Notes: generated by a model from the letters alone, not told the origin. Positions 42,772 to 54,276 are shown, counted from the stretch's first letter. The stretch is 64,000 bases of DNA from Amycolatopsis tolypomycina (GCF_900105945.1 NZ_FNSO01000004.1:3782001-3846000), one strand, 5' to 3'. Translations and numbers: made by a program.

Positions 42772-43755
42772 GTGACCGTGACGATTCACGACGTCGCCCG
42801 CCGGGCCAACGTGTCGATCTCGACCGTCTCGCGGGCGTTCACCTCCCCGGACCTGGTCCGGCAGCAGACCCGCACCCGGGTGCTGGCCGCGGCGCACGAG
42901 CTGGGCTACCACGCGGCAGGCGCGCCGCAGCCGGGGCCGGCGGTCCGCACCGGGCACATCGGGATCGTGGTCTCGGACCTGGGCAACCCGTTCTTCACCG
43001 GCGTGCTCAACGGCGTCCAGGCCCGTGCCCGGCAGGACGACATCGCGGTGCTGTTCGCCAACAGCGACGAGGACCCGGCGACCGAGCAGAACCTCGTCCG
43101 CCGGATGGCCAAGCAGGTCGACGGCGTCGTGCTGTGCAGCCCGAGCATGACCGACGACCAGCTGCGCGCGCTCGCCGGGCAGACGACGCTGGTGCTGCTC
43201 AACCGGGAGGTGGCCGGGATCCCGTCGATCGTGATGGACGCCGCCGACGGGATGCGCCAGGCGATCGAGCACCTGGCGGCGCTGGGCCACCGCCGCTGCG
43301 CCTACCTGGGCGGGCCGCGGGCGTCGTGGGCGAACCACGCCCGCAAGCTGGGCCTGGCGGAGACCGCGCGGAAGCACGGCACGGAAGTCGTCGAGTTCGG
43401 CCCGTTCCCCCCGGTGTTCGAAGGCGGCCTGCAGGGCGCGGACCTGGCACTGGCCGCGGACGTGACGGCGATCGTCGCCTACAACGACCTGGTCGCCTTC
43501 GGCGCGCTGGCCCGCCTGAACGCGCGGGGGGTGCCGGTGCCGGACGAGATCAGCCTGGTCGGCTTCGACGACCTGGTGTTCGCGGCGATCTCGGCGCCCC
43601 CGCTGACGACGATCGCGATGCCGACGGAGGCCGCGGGCCGCGCGGCGGTGACGATCCTGCTGGGCCTGCTGGACGGCGAGGCCGACGAGCACACGACGCA
43701 GGTGCTGGACACGCACCTGATCGTCCGCGCCACGACGGCCCCGCCGGCGCGCTGA
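42772..43755 (+). CDS. LacI-family transcription regulator of the pectin locus
   Basis: 327 residues. The N-terminal HTH is VTIHDVARRANVSISTVSRAF with the hinge helix following (TRVLAAAHELGYHA). The periplasmic-binding-protein-like sensor domain spans about residues 60-325. GAGGAG precedes GTG 42772. Four GAAAGCGCTTnC-like palindromes in this locus, including one upstream of its own gene, are its likely operators. The inducer is presumably a pectin-derived sugar. A repeat A element lies just after its stop. Confidence 0.9.
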   Translation: MTVTIHDVARRANVSISTVSRAFTSPDLVRQQTRTRVLAAAHELGYHAAGAPQPGPAVRTGHIGIVVSDLGNPFFTGVLNGVQARARQDDIAVLFANSDEDPATEQNLVRRMAKQVDGVVLCSPSMTDDQLRALAGQTTLVLLNREVAGIPSIVMDAADGMRQAIEHLAALGHRRCAYLGGPRASWANHARKLGLAETARKHGTEVVEFGPFPPVFEGGLQGADLALAADVTAIVAYNDLVAFGALARLNARGVPVPDEISLVGFDDLVFAAISAPPLTTIAMPTEAAGRAAVTILLGLLDGEADEHTTQVLDTHLIVRATTAPPAR

Positions 43756-43770
43756 CGGCCCGCTCCGGAC

Positions 43771-43823
43771 GTCATGAAAGAGTCGTTCATGACGTCCGAT
43801 GTCATGAACGACTCTTTCATGAC
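43771..43823. repeat. Repeat family A, copy 2
   Basis: Perfect 23-bp inverted arms (43771-43793 and 43801-43823) around a seven-base centre. The arms are the same 23-bp unit as in copy 1 but in the opposite order (each arm here equals the reverse complement of the corresponding arm there). Like copy 1 it separates convergent genes. It lies nine bases before the stop codon of the flavoenzyme. Confidence 0.9.
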
Positions 43824-43832
43824 ATCGGTGGG

Positions 43833-45071
43833 TCAGCTCCCGAAGACGTTGCGGTGCAGGAAGGGGTTGCGGAACTTGCCGTCCGGGTCGAGCCGCTCGG
43901 CCAGCGCCCGGAACTCGGCCAGCTTCGGGTAGCCCGCCGGGACGCCGTGGAACAGCTTGCCCCAGTGCGGCCGCGCCCCGAACGGCGCCAGGCGCTCCTC
44001 GAGCACCGGCAGCAGTGCCTCGACGTCGGCCTGCCGCGGCTGCCACGTGAAGTGCAGGGCCACCCGGTCGCCGCCGTGACAGGGGCTGAGCCACAGGTCG
44101 TCGCCCGCGATGGCCCGGATCTCCGAGACCAGCAGCAGCGGGGCCACCCGGTCGCCGAGCTCGCGGACCGCCCGGATCGCCGCGGCGGCGTCGCGGTACG
44201 GCACGAAGTACTCCGACTGCAGCTCGTCCCCGACGCTCGGGGTGAACGCCAGCGCGAAGTGCGGGAGCCGCTCGTGCCACGGGCCCGGCACCCCAAGCTG
44301 GCGCGTGCAGTTGTCCGCCGGGATGCCCGCCGCGTGCGCCGGGTGGCGGGGGCCGTCCGCCGGCACGGCGCCGAAAAGCCCGGCGCGGTGCGTGAAATCG
44401 TCGACACGGCTCTTGAGCCACACCTGGTCGATCTTGTCGTTCGCCCAGTTCGTGAACATGCTGACGCTGTAGCCGGCGTCTTCGATTTCGTCGAAATGGT
44501 CCTGGGCGGCTGCCCACGGCAAATCGTCGAACACGTCCTGGCGGACGTCGAACGCCGGAACGACGTCGAGGGTCAGCCGGGTGACGACGCCGAACGCGCC
44601 GAGCCCGACGACCAGGCCCGCGAATTCCGTGTCGGCGCGGGTGAAGGTCCGCAGCTCGCCGTCGGCGGTGACCAGCTCGATCCCGGAGACGGCCGCGGCC
44701 AGCCCCGGCTGCCGCCGCCCGGAACCGTGGGTGCCGGTCGCGACGCTGCCCGCCACCGTGATGTGGGGCAGCGACGCCAGATTCGGCAGCGCGAAGCCCG
44801 CGTTGTGCAGTTGCCGCGCGAAGTCGCCGTAGCGGGCCGACCCGCCGACGGTCACCGTGCCGTCGCCGATCTCGACGGGCACGTCGAGGGCGCGCAGGTC
44901 GAGCAGCAGCCCGCCCGGGGAGTCCGCGATCGTGTTGAAGCAGTGCCGGCTGCCGAGGGCCTTGACGTGCGTCGCGGCCGCGACGGCTTCCTGCACCTCG
45001 CCGACGGTCCGCGGCGTCGTCACCGCGTCCGCGCCGTAGGTGAGGTTCCCGGCCCAGTTCGACTCGCCCAC
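43833..45071 (-). CDS. FAD-dependent alditol oxidase-like protein (AldO/xylitol oxidase family)
   Basis: 412 residues. The start ESNWAGNLTYGADAV, the FAD-binding loop KALGSRHCFNTIADSPGG (with the histidine that carries covalent FAD in AldO), PNLASLPHITVAGSVATGTHGSG and QLGVPGPWHERLPHF all match AldO of S. coelicolor and xylitol oxidases. These enzymes oxidise terminal alcohols of sugar alcohols to aldehydes with hydrogen peroxide release. GTG 45071 follows AAGGA. It is preceded on the same strand by a decayed serine hydrolase. Its relation to the pectin locus is unclear. Confidence 0.88.
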   Translation of the reverse strand: MGESNWAGNLTYGADAVTTPRTVGEVQEAVAAATHVKALGSRHCFNTIADSPGGLLLDLRALDVPVEIGDGTVTVGGSARYGDFARQLHNAGFALPNLASLPHITVAGSVATGTHGSGRRQPGLAAAVSGIELVTADGELRTFTRADTEFAGLVVGLGAFGVVTRLTLDVVPAFDVRQDVFDDLPWAAAQDHFDEIEDAGYSVSMFTNWANDKIDQVWLKSRVDDFTHRAGLFGAVPADGPRHPAHAAGIPADNCTRQLGVPGPWHERLPHFALAFTPSVGDELQSEYFVPYRDAAAAIRAVRELGDRVAPLLLVSEIRAIAGDDLWLSPCHGGDRVALHFTWQPRQADVEALLPVLEERLAPFGARPHWGKLFHGVPAGYPKLAEFRALAERLDPDGKFRNPFLHRNVFGS

Positions 45072-45109
45072 CCGCTGTGTCCTTCCGCAGTAGAGATCCA
45101 CTGCCGACC

Positions 45110-45921
45110 CTACGCGGCCGCCGCGCGCCAGAAGTCCCGCAGCCGGCTCTGCGGCACGGGGTTGTCCTCGCCGACCTGGGTCAGCAGGACGGCGACCGTG
45201 CCGGTGGCAGGCACGACGTGCGCGGTGGTGCCGGTGCCGCCGACCCACCCGTACCGGCCCGGCACGTGCCACGGCTCGGTGACGGCGATGTCCACCGAGC
45301 CGCCCATCCCCCAGCCCTGGCCCTCGAGGAACAGCGCGCCGAGCCCAGTCCCCCGCCGTCCCGGCGAGGCCGCCATTGCCCAGCGGCAACGCCGGCATCG
45401 TGCGCCGCTGGCCGTCCGGCGGATCGGCGAGCACCAGCCCGTCGGCGGTCTTCTTGGAGAACGCGGTGGCCCGGCCTGGCTCGGCCACTTCACGCTCCCG
45501 GCGATGCAGGCGCTGTCCCCGTGCAGGGCGACGGCCGGGAGACGTACCGCTGCTCTGCCACCCTGGTGAATCCTGGCTGTACGACACCTGTGATCGGCCG
45601 CTTGGCCGGGACGACGTCGTCGAGCGCGCTCGCCGGGGTGCGCACCACCTTCGGCTCGGCCAGCTCGGGCAGCCGGCGGCCGATCGGGTCGTCGAGGGCG
45701 AGCCGGCCGTCGTCCACCAGCACCAGCAGCGCGGCAGCGGTGATCGGCTTGGTTATCGACGCGAAGCGGAACAGCGTGTCCTCGGCCATCGGGCGGCTGC
45801 CCTCGGCGTCGACCGAGCCGACGGCCACGACCTCCCGCCGGCCGCCGGTGTCCACGATCGCCACCGCGCCGGGCAGCGTGCCGTCGTCGACGTGGCGGTG
45901 CAGGGTCTCGCGCAGGTCCAT
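45110..45921 (-). pseudogene. CubicO-type serine beta-lactamase-like hydrolase, scrambled pseudogene
   Basis: The start is intact (GGGAGGAGC then ATG 45921, MDLRETLHRHVDDGTL) with the SxxK nucleophile in FASITKPIT. The normal middle is lost after VVPAKRPIT at about 45596. Between about 45490 and 45595 the family motif PLLCHPGESWLYDT reads on the plus strand, so this segment is inverted. The minus-strand text resumes near 45475 (FSKKTADGLVLADPPDGQ) and after another frame change ends with GRYGWVGGTGTTAHVV and LLTQVGEDN. The gene therefore combines an internal inversion, deletions and frameshifts and cannot make an active enzyme. Confidence 0.8.
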
Positions 45922-45952
45922 GCTCCTCCCCAGGGTCGTTCCCGACCCTGGG

Positions 45953-46303
45953 TCACTCCTCCCGGCGGGCGGCCACCGCCGCCGTCCGGAGGTCGCCGAG
46001 CAGCTCGACCTGGCCGCTGAGCACCTCGGTCAGGATCTTCCTGGCCACCGCGAGCAGCTCGGCGACGTCGGTGCTGGTCAGCGAGTAGTGGACGGCCGAC
46101 CCCGCCTTGCGGGTGGTCACCAGCCCGGCCCGGCGCAGCACGGCGAGGTGCTGCGACATGTTCGCCGGCTCGATCCCGACCTCCGGCAGCAGTTCCGACA
46201 CCGCGTGCTCGCGCTCGCTGAGCAGCTCCAGGATCCGGATCCGGGCCGGGTGCCCGAGCGTCTTGAAGAACTCGGCCTTGACCTGGTAGAGCGGCCTGCT
46301 CAC
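45953..46303 (-). CDS. ArsR-family winged-helix repressor
   Basis: 116 residues with the ArsR/SmtB fold: KTLGHPARIRILELL, then helix-turn-helix EPANMSQHLAVLRRAGLV and the wing GSAVHYSLTS. No metal-binding cysteine pair (ELCVCDL) is present, so it is not a typical metal sensor. GTG 46303 has GGGAGGG six bases upstream. It sits between the serine-hydrolase pseudogene and the small unknown at 46398. A TTGC/GCAA-type site upstream of the 46695 gene is a possible target. Confidence 0.9.
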   Translation of the reverse strand: MSRPLYQVKAEFFKTLGHPARIRILELLSEREHAVSELLPEVGIEPANMSQHLAVLRRAGLVTTRKAGSAVHYSLTSTDVAELLAVARKILTEVLSGQVELLGDLRTAAVAARREE

Positions 46304-46397
46304 GGGGAGCCCTCCCCGCCACGCCGTCCGATGGTGCGCATGCCCCGATCCTGCCGTGCCGCCGGCGCGGCCGCGCGGGGCACTCCCCCGGCGCCGG

Positions 46398-46604
46398 TCA
46401 GGACCGATCCTGCCGCGGGATCGCCGCATCCACGTCGACCGGCGCAGCCACGTCGATGCCGTGCCGGCGGGCGAGGTCGTACAGCTCCTCCAGCCGCGCG
46501 GCGTGCAGTTCGCCGGCGTAGTCCTCGCCGTCCGCCCGCGCCGCCGCGAGCTCGCGGTAGACGACGCCCACGCGGCGCCGCAGGTTCAGCTCGAACTCGT
46601 TCAC
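46398..46604 (-). CDS. Small acidic unknown protein
   Basis: 68 residues, GTG start 46604 with AGGAGGG upstream though rather far from it. It is helical (EFELNLRRRVGVVYRELAAA, then EELYDLARRHGIDVAAP) with many charged residues. No family was recognised. It is divergent from the Rossmann-like gene at 46695 and follows the ArsR gene on the same strand, so it may belong to that unit. Confidence 0.5.
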   Translation of the reverse strand: MNEFELNLRRRVGVVYRELAAARADGEDYAGELHAARLEELYDLARRHGIDVAAPVDVDAAIPRQDRS

Positions 46605-46635
46605 GACCGGCCGCCCTCCTGCCACAATCCCAGAC

Positions 46636-46656
46636 TTGCTAATGTTCGCAATTGCT
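46636..46656. promoter_or_regulatory. Candidate ArsR-type operator
   Basis: TTGCTAATGTTCGCAATTGC contains TTGC-n8-GCAA symmetry and resembles the AT-rich inverted repeats bound by ArsR/SmtB proteins. It is the only clearly AT-rich spot in the divergent gap between 46604 and 46695. Confidence 0.35.
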
Positions 46657-46694
46657 GAACAGGTTACCCCACGGCCCGCCGAGAAGGGATTTCC

Positions 46695-47411
46695 GTGACC
46701 GAGCTGGTCCTCACGGTGGCCGGCGACCACGCCGCCGCGGCCGCCCGCCTGCTCACCGACCACACCCCGCTCCGCGCCGTGGCCCGCACGGTGCCCGCCG
46801 ACGCGCCCGGGCTGGTCGCGGCCGTCCGGGCGCTGGACGCGGACGCGGTGTTCCTCACCGGCGCCGACCGCGTGGCCACCCGGACCGCCCAGCTCGCCCT
46901 CGCCGGCGAACTCGCGGTCTTCACCGCCGAGGACACCCTCGCGATCGCCCTCACGGCCGCCGTCCAGGTCGCGTTGTCCCGGCGCGGCCGGACCCCGGCG
47001 GACGCGCGGGTCCTCGTCGCCGCGCCGTCCACCCTGCCGCTGGTGATCCCCGTGCTGCTGGCGGCGGGCACCGCCGACATCATGCTGTGGCACCCGGCCG
47101 ACGCCGCGGCGTTCCCGCTGGCCCAGCTCGCGCGGGACGTCGACGTCGTGGTCGATCTCTCCGGCCGCCACGAGCCCGGCCCGCGGCCGGCCGTGGTGGC
47201 ACCGGGCGACCCGGTCGCGCCCCTGCTCGCCCTGCCGGGCCTGCTGCAGGGCGGGCCGCGGACCGGCGATCCGCAGGCGCATCCGGACGTCCACGCCGCC
47301 TGCGCGCGGGCGCTGGCCGGCCTCACCCCGGTCGACCGGCTGCTGCCCGAGCTGGCGGACCCGGATCTCGCGTCCCGCGTGGCCGGCGCGGTCGCCGCCG
47401 CGCGGAGCTGA
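46695..47411 (+). CDS. Protein resembling the C-terminal Rossmann half of malic enzyme
   Basis: 238 residues. Segments such as GTADIMLWHPADAA, VDVVVDLSGRHEP and HPDVHAACARALAGLTPVDRLLPEL recall the NAD-binding domain and tail of NAD-dependent malic enzymes, but the N-terminal catalytic domain with its metal and lysine residues is absent. Whether this is a cut-down paralogue or an unrelated Rossmann protein is uncertain. The gene is divergent from the small protein at 46604. A strong terminator follows it. Confidence 0.45.
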   Translation: MTELVLTVAGDHAAAAARLLTDHTPLRAVARTVPADAPGLVAAVRALDADAVFLTGADRVATRTAQLALAGELAVFTAEDTLAIALTAAVQVALSRRGRTPADARVLVAAPSTLPLVIPVLLAAGTADIMLWHPADAAAFPLAQLARDVDVVVDLSGRHEPGPRPAVVAPGDPVAPLLALPGLLQGGPRTGDPQAHPDVHAACARALAGLTPVDRLLPELADPDLASRVAGAVAAARS

Positions 47412-47422
47412 CCCGGAACGCA

Positions 47423-47457
47423 CCGGAGGCCACCACGGCGAGCGTGGTGGCCTCCGG
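47423..47457. terminator. Bidirectional hairpin terminator
   Basis: CCGGAGGCCACCAC (47423-47436) pairs perfectly with GTGGTGGCCTCCGG (47444-47457) across a seven-base loop, between the convergent stops at 47411 and 47469. It is the strongest terminator in the window by stem length. Confidence 0.85.
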
Positions 47458-47468
47458 GTCCTCAACTG

Positions 47469-49001
<1,533 letters not shown>

Positions 49002-49005
49002 TCAC

Positions 49006-49881
49006 ATGGCCCGGATGCACGCCGACGAGCACGCCATCGACACCACCCTGGTCCGGCGGCTGGTGCACGGGCAGTTCCCGCGGTGGGCCGACCTGCCGAT
49101 CACTCCCCTGGCCTCCGGCGGCACGGTCAACGCCGTCTACCGCCTGGGCGACTCGCTGACCGTCCGGCTCCCGCTCACCGAAGGCGGCGCCGCCGACATC
49201 GAGAAGGAACGCCGGGCCCTGGCCGCCCTCGGCGAACTGCCCATGGCGGTCCCGGCCGTCGTTGCGGTCGGGGAACCCGGCGAGGGGTACCCGTTGCCGT
49301 GGGCGGTGCACGGCTGGCTCGACGGCGCACCCGCGCTCGAAGGCCGCCCGGCCCGCGGCCTGGCGGAGTTCGTCCTCGCGGTCCGGGCGAACCGGGCGGC
49401 GGGCCCGCCGGCCCGCCGCGGACGGCCGCTGTCCACAATGGATTCGTTCGCCCGCGAGGCGATCGACGAGCTGAGCCGCACCGACGAGCCGTTCGACGCG
49501 GCGGCGGCCCGGGCCGTCTGGGCCGAAGCGCTCGACGCTCCACAGTGGACCGGGCCGCCGTGCTGGGTGCACGGCGACCTGATGCCCGGCAACCTCCTGC
49601 TGCGCGACGGCCGGCTCTCCGGGGTCCTCGACTGGGCGACCGCGGGCGTCGGCGACCCGGCGATCGACCTCATCCCGGCGTGGAACCTGCTGACCGCGGA
49701 CACCCGGGGCGCCTTCCGCGACGCCGTGGCCCCCGACGACGCGACCTGGGCCCGCGGCCGCGGCCGGGCGTTGGCGATGGCGGTGATCCAGCTGCCGTAC
49801 TACCGGCACACGAACCCCGTCATCTCGGCCAACGCCCGGTACGTGCTCGCGGAACTGGGCGTGCTCACCAGTTCCCGATGA
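49006..49881 (+). CDS. Aminoglycoside phosphotransferase-fold kinase
   Basis: 291 residues. The kinase Brenner motif is CWVHGDLMPGNLLLRDG (catalytic Asp and metal Asn) followed by VLDWATAGVGDPAID (metal Asp). The nucleotide-binding beta-hairpin is SGGTVNAVYRLGD with TVRLP. This fold includes antibiotic, homoserine, choline and sugar kinases, so neither antibiotic resistance nor metabolism can be assumed. ATG 49006 or 49015. The stop overlaps the stop region of the convergent gene by 17 bp. Confidence 0.85.
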   Translation: MARMHADEHAIDTTLVRRLVHGQFPRWADLPITPLASGGTVNAVYRLGDSLTVRLPLTEGGAADIEKERRALAALGELPMAVPAVVAVGEPGEGYPLPWAVHGWLDGAPALEGRPARGLAEFVLAVRANRAAGPPARRGRPLSTMDSFAREAIDELSRTDEPFDAAAARAVWAEALDAPQWTGPPCWVHGDLMPGNLLLRDGRLSGVLDWATAGVGDPAIDLIPAWNLLTADTRGAFRDAVAPDDATWARGRGRALAMAVIQLPYYRHTNPVISANARYVLAELGVLTSSR

Positions 49882-50968
49882 CCGGCGGGTCCCACCGCAC
49901 GGCGTGCAGGTTGCGGCCCGGGATCGAGCAGGCGCCCGTGACCGCGCCCCGGTCGTTGAGGTCCTGGGCGGTGCAGTACCCGTCCGGCGCCTGCAGCGGC
50001 AGCAGGGTGATCCGGCCGCCGGGACCCCAGACGAAGGACTGGGAGGAACCGGTTTGCACGAGCGCACTGCCGGTGTCGTTCGCGGTGACCAGGCGGCTCC
50101 ACCCGCCGTCCGGGACCGGGAACACGGTGAGCTGCCCGAGCGAGTCCCAGCGGGCCGGGCGGACCTCGCCGTCACCCGCGTCCACTTCCCCGTAGATCGT
50201 GCCGTCCGCGCCGATCTTCTTCGCCGAGCTGGACTTCCACGTGGTGTCGAGCACCGTGAGGTGCCCTGCCGCATCCCACTTCGCGGCGTGGGAGCCGTTC
50301 GAGCCGACGACCGTGCCTGCCTCGTCGAGGTCGTTGGCGGTGCCGCCGCCTTCCAGCGGCACGAGGTCGCCCGCCGGGTTCCAGTACCTCGGCTCCCCCT
50401 GGTACGAGCCGATCACCGCGCCCGCGTCGTTGATCGCGAATCCGCGGCCGTAACCGACGGCCGTGACCGTGCCCCGGGCCGTGTCCCACTTGGTGGCCGT
50501 CTCCGGGCCCGGACCGCCGTAGGAGTACCCGACGGCGATGCCGTGGGCGTTGACCGCGGTCACACTCGACATCGAGTTGCCCGGGAAGCTGGACACCGGC
50601 GGCAGGTCCACGGGTGTCCCGGACGCGTCCCAAAGGGTGGCCCGTCCGAGCCATCCGTTGGTATTCGTCGAGTCCCCGATCGCCACCCCGTCTTCTGTGA
50701 TGGCAACGGGCTTGACCACCTGGTAGCCCGGCTGCGGCAGCAACTCGGTGATCCGGCCCGCCGCGTCCCACCGGGCCCCGCGCTCGACGGATTGCTTGTC
50801 GTACGCCGTCCCGAACACCGATCCGGCGTTCGACACCCGATCTCCCCAGCTGGTCAGTCCGCCGGGCAGCGTGCCCAGGTCGATCGGGCCGCCCGGCTCG
50901 TCCGCGGTCGCCGGGGCCGCGGTGAGCACCAGCGCCACCGCCGCCGTCGCGAGAACACCTCTGAACAT
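49865..50968 (-). CDS. Secreted HAF-repeat protein, probable beta-propeller
   Basis: 367 residues with a Sec signal (RGVLATAAVALVLTAAPATADE). The mature part holds at least six repeats ending in motifs such as TELLPQPGY, ATLWDASGT, ATKWDTARGT, AAKWDAAGH, and PARWDSLGQ, each followed by a strand. The WD-A/T-x-G pattern with 'NDAGAVIGS' and 'NDRGAVTGA' segments is the HAF-repeat signature of a beta-propeller. HAF proteins are extracellular with no defined ligand. The stop overlaps the stop region of the convergent kinase gene by 17 bp. Confidence 0.85.
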   Translation of the reverse strand: MFRGVLATAAVALVLTAAPATADEPGGPIDLGTLPGGLTSWGDRVSNAGSVFGTAYDKQSVERGARWDAAGRITELLPQPGYQVVKPVAITEDGVAIGDSTNTNGWLGRATLWDASGTPVDLPPVSSFPGNSMSSVTAVNAHGIAVGYSYGGPGPETATKWDTARGTVTAVGYGRGFAINDAGAVIGSYQGEPRYWNPAGDLVPLEGGGTANDLDEAGTVVGSNGSHAAKWDAAGHLTVLDTTWKSSSAKKIGADGTIYGEVDAGDGEVRPARWDSLGQLTVFPVPDGGWSRLVTANDTGSALVQTGSSQSFVWGPGGRITLLPLQAPDGYCTAQDLNDRGAVTGACSIPGRNLHAVRWDPPVIGNW

Positions 50969-51027
50969 CCCTGTTCCTCCCCTTCAGGTCGGTTCCGGGG
51001 TGTCCACGCGCGGCGGCGGCGACCGGT

Positions 51028-52716
51028 TTAGCTCGGCAGCAGCGCCGGGGCCGCGAGGCGGGTGGCGTTCGCCGCCGCGTCGTCCGGGGCTTCCTGGGCC
51101 GAGCGCTCCGCTTCGACGCGGGCCAGGTAGTTCGCCACCTCGCGGTCCGTCCGGTGGGAGTCCCAGCCCAGCAGCGGGGCCATCAAGCCCGCCACGACGG
51201 GCGCCGCCGCGACACCGCGGTCGCGTTCCTCGATCGAGATGCGCGTCCGCCGCGTCAGGACGTCCTCCAGGTGCAGCGCGCCCTCGTGCGAGACCGCGTA
51301 CACCGCCTCCACGCGGAGGTATTCCGACGTCTCCGTGATCGGCTCCCGAAGCGAGGGATCCTCCTCGATGAGCGACAGGAGGTTCCAGATCCGCGTGCCG
51401 TACCGCTGCAGCAGGTGCTCGACGCGGGTCAGCGGCAGCCCCGACTTCGCGGCCACGGCGAAGCGGTCCTCCCACAGCTCGTGGTAGCCCTCGGCACCCG
51501 CGATCGGGAGCCGGTCGGTCCACGACGGCGGCGCCGGACGCCCGAGTTCCTCGACCGCGACGTCGACGGCGTCCGCGGCCATCACCCGGTACGTCGTGTA
51601 CTTGCCGCCGGCCACGATGACCAGGCCTGGGACCGGGTGCGCCACCGCGTGCTCCCGCGACAGCTTCGTCGTCGCGGCCTTCTTCGCCGCCAGCAGCGGA
51701 CGCAGGCCGGCGTAGACGCCCTCGATGTCGTCGTGCGTCACGGGGGTGCGCAGGACGGCGTTGAGGTGTTCGAGCACGTAGTCGACGTCGGCGCGGCTCG
51801 CCGCCGGGTGCTCGCGGTCGAGGTCCCACTCGGTGTCGGTGGTGCCGACGATCCAGTGGCGGCCCCACGGGATGACGAACAGGACGCTCTTCTCCGTGCG
51901 CAGGATCAGCCCGGTGTCGAGGTCGATCTTCTCCCGCGGCACCACCAGGTGGATGCCCTTCGACGCGCGGACGGTGAACGGCGCCGGAATGCCCGCCGCC
52001 TCCGCCATGTCGTCGCTCCACACACCGGTCGCGGCCACGACGGTCTTCGCGCGGATCTCGAACTCGACCCCGCTTTCGCGGTCCACCACCTTCGCGCCGA
52101 CGACGCGCTCGCCGTCACGCAGCAGCGACGTCACCCGGGTCCGGGTCAGGACCGAAGCGCCCTGCTCGGCGGCCGTGCGCGCGATCGTCATCGTGTGCCG
52201 GGCGTCGTCGACCTGGGCGTCGTAGTACTGGATCGCTCCGATCAGCGCGTCGTCGGCCAGGCCGGGAGCCGCCTTGAAGGCGCCTCGCTTGGACAGGTGC
52301 CGGTGCCGCGGCAGCGCGCGGGCGCCGCCGAGGGTGTCGTACAGCGTGACGCCGGCGCCGATGTAGCCGCGCTCCCACACCCGGTGCTGCAGCGGGACCA
52401 GGAACTTGACCGGCCGCACCAGGTGCGGGGCCAGCTTCTGCAGCAGCAGCCCGCGTTCCTTGAGCGCTTCGCGGACCAGCTTGAAGTCCAGCTGCTCCAG
52501 GTAGCGCAGGCCGCCGTGGATCAGCTTGGACGACCGGCTGGACGTGCCGGCGGCGAAGTCGCGGGCCTCGACCAGCGCGGTCGACAGCCCCCGGGACGCG
52601 GCGTCGAGCGCGACGCCGGCCCCGGTCACTCCCCCGCCGACGACGAGCACGTCGACCTCTTCGTTGACCAGCTTCCGCAGCGTTTCCGCCCGGTACTGCG
52701 GGGAAAGCGGGGTCAC
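51028..52716 (-). CDS. glpD: Aerobic glycerol-3-phosphate dehydrogenase
   Basis: 562 residues. FAD-binding GxGxxG motif VLVVGGGVTGAGVALDAASRG near residue 22, SSRSSKLIHGGLRYLEQ (the GlpD signature) and YIGAGVTLYDTLGG follow. FAD-linked GlpD oxidises glycerol-3-phosphate to dihydroxyacetone phosphate and feeds electrons to the quinone pool. The GTG start at 52716 follows AGGAGGAGGAAC. It is the third gene of the glpF-glpK-glpD unit, 31 bp after glpK. Probably controlled by the divergent IclR protein. Confidence 0.95.
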   Translation of the reverse strand: MTPLSPQYRAETLRKLVNEEVDVLVVGGGVTGAGVALDAASRGLSTALVEARDFAAGTSSRSSKLIHGGLRYLEQLDFKLVREALKERGLLLQKLAPHLVRPVKFLVPLQHRVWERGYIGAGVTLYDTLGGARALPRHRHLSKRGAFKAAPGLADDALIGAIQYYDAQVDDARHTMTIARTAAEQGASVLTRTRVTSLLRDGERVVGAKVVDRESGVEFEIRAKTVVAATGVWSDDMAEAAGIPAPFTVRASKGIHLVVPREKIDLDTGLILRTEKSVLFVIPWGRHWIVGTTDTEWDLDREHPAASRADVDYVLEHLNAVLRTPVTHDDIEGVYAGLRPLLAAKKAATTKLSREHAVAHPVPGLVIVAGGKYTTYRVMAADAVDVAVEELGRPAPPSWTDRLPIAGAEGYHELWEDRFAVAAKSGLPLTRVEHLLQRYGTRIWNLLSLIEEDPSLREPITETSEYLRVEAVYAVSHEGALHLEDVLTRRTRISIEERDRGVAAAPVVAGLMAPLLGWDSHRTDREVANYLARVEAERSAQEAPDDAAANATRLAAPALLPS

Positions 52717-52747
52717 GGTGTTCCTCCTCCTGCTCCGAAAATAGGGC

Positions 52748-54262
<1,515 letters not shown>

Positions 54263-54276
54263 GGTCTGGCTCCTAC

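Noticed and set aside
49006..49881. Antibiotic-resistance kinase
   Set aside because: The fold alone does not show resistance; many metabolic kinases share these motifs and no resistance context is present.
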